DNA of 64,000 nt from NCBI RefSeq assembly GCF_900102675.1, contig NZ_FMYX01000005.1, positions 62,001 to 126,000 of the forward strand, written 5' to 3'. Below the pieces are notes generated by a model. The model was not told where the DNA came from, made no database searches, and saw nothing but the letters and a program-made list of their open reading frames with translations. This stretch comes from Pseudomonas guariconensis (GTDB taxonomy: Bacteria; Pseudomonadota; Gammaproteobacteria; Pseudomonadales; Pseudomonadaceae). Both the position numbers and the translations under genes were made by a program. Positions within the stretch are counted from its first letter, which is position 1, and every line of letters begins with the position of its first letter. Positions 60,788 through 64,000 of this stretch are shown in pieces.

Positions 60788-61807
60788 GTGGAGTTTCTTG
60801 CCGAATACGCAAGCTTTCTCGCCAAAACCGCCACCCTGGTGATCGCCATCCTGGTGGTCTTGTCGGCCATTGCCGGCTTGCGGGGCAAGGGGCGGCGTAA
60901 ATCGGGCGGGCATTTGCAGGTCACCCGTCTCAACGAGTTCTACAAGGAGTTGCGCGAACGCCTCGAAGCAGGCGTGTTCGACAAGGCCCAGCTCAAGGCG
61001 CTACGCAAGCAACAAGCCAAGACGGAAAAACAGCAAAAGAAGAGTAAGGCCGAAGAGAAAAGCCGTGTGTATGTCCTCGATTTCGATGGGGACATCAAAG
61101 CATCCGCCACCGAAAGCCTGCGCAACGAAATCACCGCGCTGCTGAGCCTTGCCACCCCCCGTGACGAGGTCGTGTTGCGTCTTGAGAGTGGTGGTGGTCT
61201 GGTGCACAGCTATGGTCTGGCTGCGTCGCAGCTGGCGCGCATCCGTCAGGCCGGCATTCCGCTCACCGTGTGCATCGACAAGGTTGCCGCCAGCGGCGGC
61301 TACATGATGGCCTGCATCGGCGAAAAGATCGTCAGCGCCCCCTTTGCCGTGCTCGGTTCGATCGGCGTGGTGGCTCAGCTGCCCAACGTCAATCGCCTGT
61401 TGAAGAAGCACGATATCGATTATGAGGTGCTCACCGCCGGCGAGTACAAGCGCACGTTGACGGTGTTCGGCGAGAACACTGAAAAGGGCAGGGAGAAGTT
61501 CCAGGAAGACTTGGATATAACGCATCAGCTGTTCAAGGATTTCGTCTCCCGCTACCGCCCTCAGTTGCACATCGATGAGGTCGCCACAGGCGAAGTCTGG
61601 CTGGGTGTCGCCGCGCTGAACCGAAAACTGGTCGATGAGCTGCGCACCAGTGATGAATACCTGAGCGAGCGCGCCCGTGAAGCGAATCTGTTCCACTTGC
61701 GCTTTGCCGAGCGCAAGAGCTTGCAGGAGCGAATCGGCGTGGCGGCCAGCGGTACCGTAGAGAACACATTGGTCGGTCTCTGGAGTAAACTGAGCCGCCT
61801 GCGCTAA
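60788..61807 (+). CDS. sohB: Inner-membrane S49 peptidase SohB
   Basis: 339 residues from GTG 60788 with AAGGAG 5 nt upstream (VEFLAEYASFLAKTATLVIA). One N-terminal membrane helix is followed by an S49 protease domain facing the periplasm. The catalytic Ser lies in DKVAASGGYMMACIG and the catalytic Lys probably in GEYKRTLTVFGENTEKGREK. SohB is related to signal peptide peptidase SppA; substrates are unknown. A K/Q-rich linker follows the helix. Confidence 0.93.
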   Translation: MEFLAEYASFLAKTATLVIAILVVLSAIAGLRGKGRRKSGGHLQVTRLNEFYKELRERLEAGVFDKAQLKALRKQQAKTEKQQKKSKAEEKSRVYVLDFDGDIKASATESLRNEITALLSLATPRDEVVLRLESGGGLVHSYGLAASQLARIRQAGIPLTVCIDKVAASGGYMMACIGEKIVSAPFAVLGSIGVVAQLPNVNRLLKKHDIDYEVLTAGEYKRTLTVFGENTEKGREKFQEDLDITHQLFKDFVSRYRPQLHIDEVATGEVWLGVAALNRKLVDELRTSDEYLSERAREANLFHLRFAERKSLQERIGVAASGTVENTLVGLWSKLSRLR

Positions 61808-61846
61808 CACCTTGAGCCCCTTGAATATTTTTTCTAATCAGGGGGG

Positions 61847-61875
61847 TTGCAAGGATCAACGAATGTAGACATAAT
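61847..61875 (+). promoter_or_regulatory. Sigma-70-type promoter of tRNA-Cys
   Basis: TTGCAA at 61847-61852 and CATAAT at 61870-61875 with 17-nt spacing, about 85 bp upstream of the mature tRNA. The long leader is unusual for a single tRNA and may be the remains of a longer tRNA array. Confidence 0.65.
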
Positions 61876-61961
61876 GGCGTCCATCGAAACGCAGCAAGCT
61901 TTAAAAAGCGCTGAAGTTTCAAGGAGATAGCGACGCGAAAGCAGCTAATTCCGAACTTTGA

Positions 61962-62035
61962 GGCCGAGTAGCAAAGTGGTTATGCTCCGGATTGCAAATC
62001 CGTCTACGCCGGTTCGATTCCGACCTCGGCCTCCA
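61962..62035 (+). tRNA. tRNA-Cys (anticodon GCA)
   Basis: 74 nt including encoded CCA. The acceptor GGCCGAG pairs with CTCGGCC, the anticodon loop TTGCAAA has GCA at 61994-61996, and the T-arm has GGTTCGATTCC. The sequence parallels E. coli tRNA-Cys closely. Its 3' side borders a low-GC segment. Confidence 0.97.
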
Positions 62036-62041
62036 CCATTC

Positions 62042-62075
62042 AAAAGCCCCGCAGATTAACGTCTGCGGGGTTTTT
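62042..62075 (+). terminator. Terminator of tRNA-Cys
   Basis: A perfect 9-bp stem CCCCGCAGA / TCTGCGGGG with a 6-nt loop, extended by A/T pairs, is followed by TTTTT, 7 bp past the CCA end. Confidence 0.88.
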
Positions 62076-62116
62076 ATTTGCGCGCAAAAAATACCGAAGC
62101 CCTAGAAAAATCACAT

Positions 62117-62308
62117 CAGTCCCAAACCTCCTCATTTGAAGGTTTGGCAATGGCCCGACGCTTCAACGTATCGACGGGTGTGCTGGCCAGCCAGGTACTC
62201 CGGGCGCATGGAAGCCTTGTTCCAGATTTCGTCTGCCGCATAGAAGTCGCGAGCCTTTTTCTGATTGCGACGCACTAACAGCGCGGCTTGTAGGTCGCAA
62301 AAGTCCAT
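62117..62308 (-). CDS. Small hypothetical protein beside tRNA-Cys
   Basis: 63 residues, starting MDFCDLQAALLVRRNQKKAR and ending NEEVWD. AAGGGGAG stands 4 nt before the ATG. It is charged and mixed in composition, with IWNKASMRPEYLAGQHTRRY in the middle; no membrane helix, no domain I recognise. GC content and codon use look like the host genome, unlike the adhesin gene next to it. Confidence rests on the ribosome binding site and clean frame only. Confidence 0.5.
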
Positions 62309-62451
62309 GGCGCTCCCCTTGGTTGATGCACGAGGGCGGGAACTAGGATGTCTTTATGTGCCCGAAGTCTGACGCTTAAGCCGTAGAACCCCGAGCAACT
62401 GCTCAGCCCTTGGCGTGATGTTTGCTGTTGGTGTTTCGTCCCAGGCAGTGA

Positions 62452-63429
62452 TCACAAGTAGTTCATAATGAATGTGACCTCGCTGTTGGCGGAGCCGGCG
62501 CTCATCCCTTTATCATATTGACCAGCATCAGCATTCGGTAGTGTACGGATATATTTTGCATTCAAAGGTAAGGAAAAGCTTCCGCCGTCGCTTGAATATT
62601 CGTTAAACACATAGGTTGTGTCTAGTTGTATGGGGGTGTAGTGATCGTCTAGTAATTGAAGGGCAATGCCTTTGGCGGTAGAGCTGTTATTTAGCTTTAT
62701 AATGCCGAGTGCGCTATTCACCGCCGGGGAATCTGCAGTGGCGGATAAGCTGTAGTTGACTTTCTGGATCCCGCTTGGGCAATTATTGAGTTTTATATAA
62801 AATTTTTTGGGCGGGGTGGAGTTTCCGTTGCTCGAGAAAGTGCTTAGATTGTGTTCGCCCATATCTACAGCAATGTTCGGTGTCTCGCATGATTGGAGTA
62901 TGATGGATGAGCTTTTATCAGTAATCATTGCCAGGGGCCTTACAGTTGCTGACTCGACCTGAATAAAACCCAGGGTTCCGGCCGGTATGGTTGCGCCTGG
63001 TGATATACTGCCTGTTTTAATGATGCGTAGGGCATTTGTTGTGGTGTTGAATCCATATCCGCCCGGATTCCTAGTGCTTCCGCCGCCGAATCCTATATAG
63101 GGTGAGCCTTGGTATATCCATTGCCAGGACAGTCCTGTATTACCAATCGGGAAATAGGATGTCGTTGCGGAATCGCTTCCTACATTGTTTTTTATTCCTG
63201 TTGTGAATGTAGTGGAACATGTGTATGAGGCGTTTCCATAGAAGGTTTGCGGTGGGGACTCATAGATAATGGTGTTGTTTGCTGCGTCCCTGGGGATGGA
63301 TAGGCTTGAAGGAATACTTATCGATATTTGTTTTTGCGAGTGCCCTTCAAAAAAGTTGCAGGCTGCAAATGAAGGCGGTGGTGCAATTATTAGTAAGGCC
63401 CAAGTGGCCAAGAGTCTGAGGAACTTCAT
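62452..63429 (-). CDS. Fimbrial adhesin-like protein, orphan
   Basis: 325 residues. A signal peptide (LLATWALLIIAPPPSFA) precedes a Ser/Thr/Asn-rich N-terminal domain with a Cys pair (ACNFFEG, SYTCSTTFT) and a C-terminal pilin-like domain (ILQSCETPNIAVDM, IKLNNCPSGIQKVNYSLSA) ending EVTFIMNYL, the beta-strand used in donor-strand exchange. This is the plan of chaperone-usher tip adhesins. The gene is AT-rich compared with the rest of the window, suggesting transfer. No chaperone, usher or major pilin gene is in the window. Confidence 0.78.
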   Translation of the reverse strand: MKFLRLLATWALLIIAPPPSFAACNFFEGHSQKQISISIPSSLSIPRDAANNTIIYESPPQTFYGNASYTCSTTFTTGIKNNVGSDSATTSYFPIGNTGLSWQWIYQGSPYIGFGGGSTRNPGGYGFNTTTNALRIIKTGSISPGATIPAGTLGFIQVESATVRPLAMITDKSSSIILQSCETPNIAVDMGEHNLSTFSSNGNSTPPKKFYIKLNNCPSGIQKVNYSLSATADSPAVNSALGIIKLNNSSTAKGIALQLLDDHYTPIQLDTTYVFNEYSSDGGSFSLPLNAKYIRTLPNADAGQYDKGMSAGSANSEVTFIMNYL

Positions 63430-64000
63430 TATTTGCCAAACCTCTCAGGGTGTTTTCAATTAAATGCTAGGTGCTCGGTTTTTAAGCGAAGGTAAAGCGT
63501 TCTTCAGCGCTGGGCTGATGAACTAGGTTGTATGGCGTACTCTAGGCGGCGTAGCAGGTTACAAAGCTTGCTTGGTTATTAAGCGTTGTATATTGGCTCG
63601 ATGAATGAATCGTCTAAGTTATGCTGTGTCCGCCCTCAGCTTAATCAGACAATTCTGATAAAGCCGCTACTGTGTGTCGCCCGTGGCTTGCTCATCTATC
63701 TACGGTGCCGTTACCTGCGTGCTGCATGCCGCGTTGTAATGTGCTCGGGGCGTCGAATGGAAGGCGCTCCCGAGAGTTGGATGCGGCCCTGGCTGCGTTT
63801 GGCGCTACCGAATCGGAGAGATTGAGATGTTGGATCCGGAGCAGGCGAAGCTCTACCCAGGTGCGGGTTAGTCTGATTCTCCACTACGGAAATGATGTGT
63901 GGAGGTTATTTGATTAGTGATGAAGGGGAGGATGTGGCCACTGAGGCTGGTCGGTATCGCCTTCAGATGATCTAGGCCTGTCAGCTGATCGTAAGGCAAC
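63430..64000. other. Stretch upstream of the adhesin gene, no supportable gene
   Basis: 571 bp, AT-richer at 63430-63670. It must hold the adhesin promoter. Short frames exist (for example 63586-63825 plus) but lack family likeness and good ribosome binding sites. It may include decayed genes of an island continuing beyond the window. Confidence 0.4.

Noticed and set aside
63586..63917. Two short plus-strand frames near the window end
   Set aside because: Arg/Leu-rich out-of-frame look, no ribosome binding site, overlapping each other; not supportable as genes.

Overview
The window is a stretch of high-GC chromosome from a fluorescent Pseudomonas, most likely of the P. putida group. This is inferred from protein similarity recalled from memory, from the conserved gene order ftsK / aat-bpt-infA / clpA-clpS / cspD / icd-idh / nudix-mnmA-hflD-purB / roxA / topB, and from P. 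putida-type REP palindromes. No database search was possible. Most of the window is ordinary core genome; the accessory parts lie around 40-48 kb, 53-57 kb and 62-64 kb.

Layout. 0-4.4 kb: the 3' end of a GFA-family gene, nhaB, a crotonase, nudC and a TauE/SafE permease. 4.6-9.2 kb: a probable polyamine locus with an FAD-dependent oxidoreductase diverging from a LysR regulator, agmatine deiminase and a periplasmic polyamine-binding protein. 9.3-19.3 kb (mainly minus strand): topB, a GNAT gene coupled to roxA, purB, hflD-mnmA, a Nudix gene and monomeric idh. 19.8-26.2 kb: dimeric icd, cspD, clpS-clpA, infA, bpt and aat, forming the N-degron machinery (Aat and Bpt tag substrates, ClpS delivers them, ClpA unfolds them). 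26.5-34.1 kb: ftsK, lolA, rarA, crcB, serS and cysG in one direction. 34.1-40 kb: a glutathionyl-hydroquinone reductase, the tusDCBE-ybiB operon, an NCS2 nucleobase permease and a Bax inhibitor-1 protein.

40-48.4 kb: tRNA-Ser(UGA), followed by a lipoprotein, a lone lambda-type holin, a lone ABC ATPase and a four-gene envelope locus. That locus encodes a secreted Gly/His-rich protein, a DUF6502 protein, a DUF5666 protein with a long charged repeat tail, and a predicted outer-membrane barrel. It is the best candidate in the window for an undescribed system. Two small-protein genes and a GNAT gene follow.

48.6-57.3 kb: LysR and a divergent TauE/SafE permease, a MASE1-GGDEF diguanylate cyclase, an SLC13 permease, a cluster of small low-complexity envelope proteins (glycine zipper, Asp/Arg/Tyr/His-rich lipoprotein, RcnB-like), a YoaK protein and an HTH-PAS-PAS regulator with a perfect palindrome upstream. 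57.4-61.8 kb: an operon of histidine phosphatase, SCP2, APH-type phosphotransferase and SDR genes, then sohB. 61.9-64 kb: tRNA-Cys(GCA) followed by a visibly AT-richer segment with a small ORF and an orphan fimbrial adhesin. This looks like an acquired segment beside a tRNA.

Start sites were chosen from ribosome binding sites and remembered family N-termini; several differ from the longest open frame. Domain positions are approximate.
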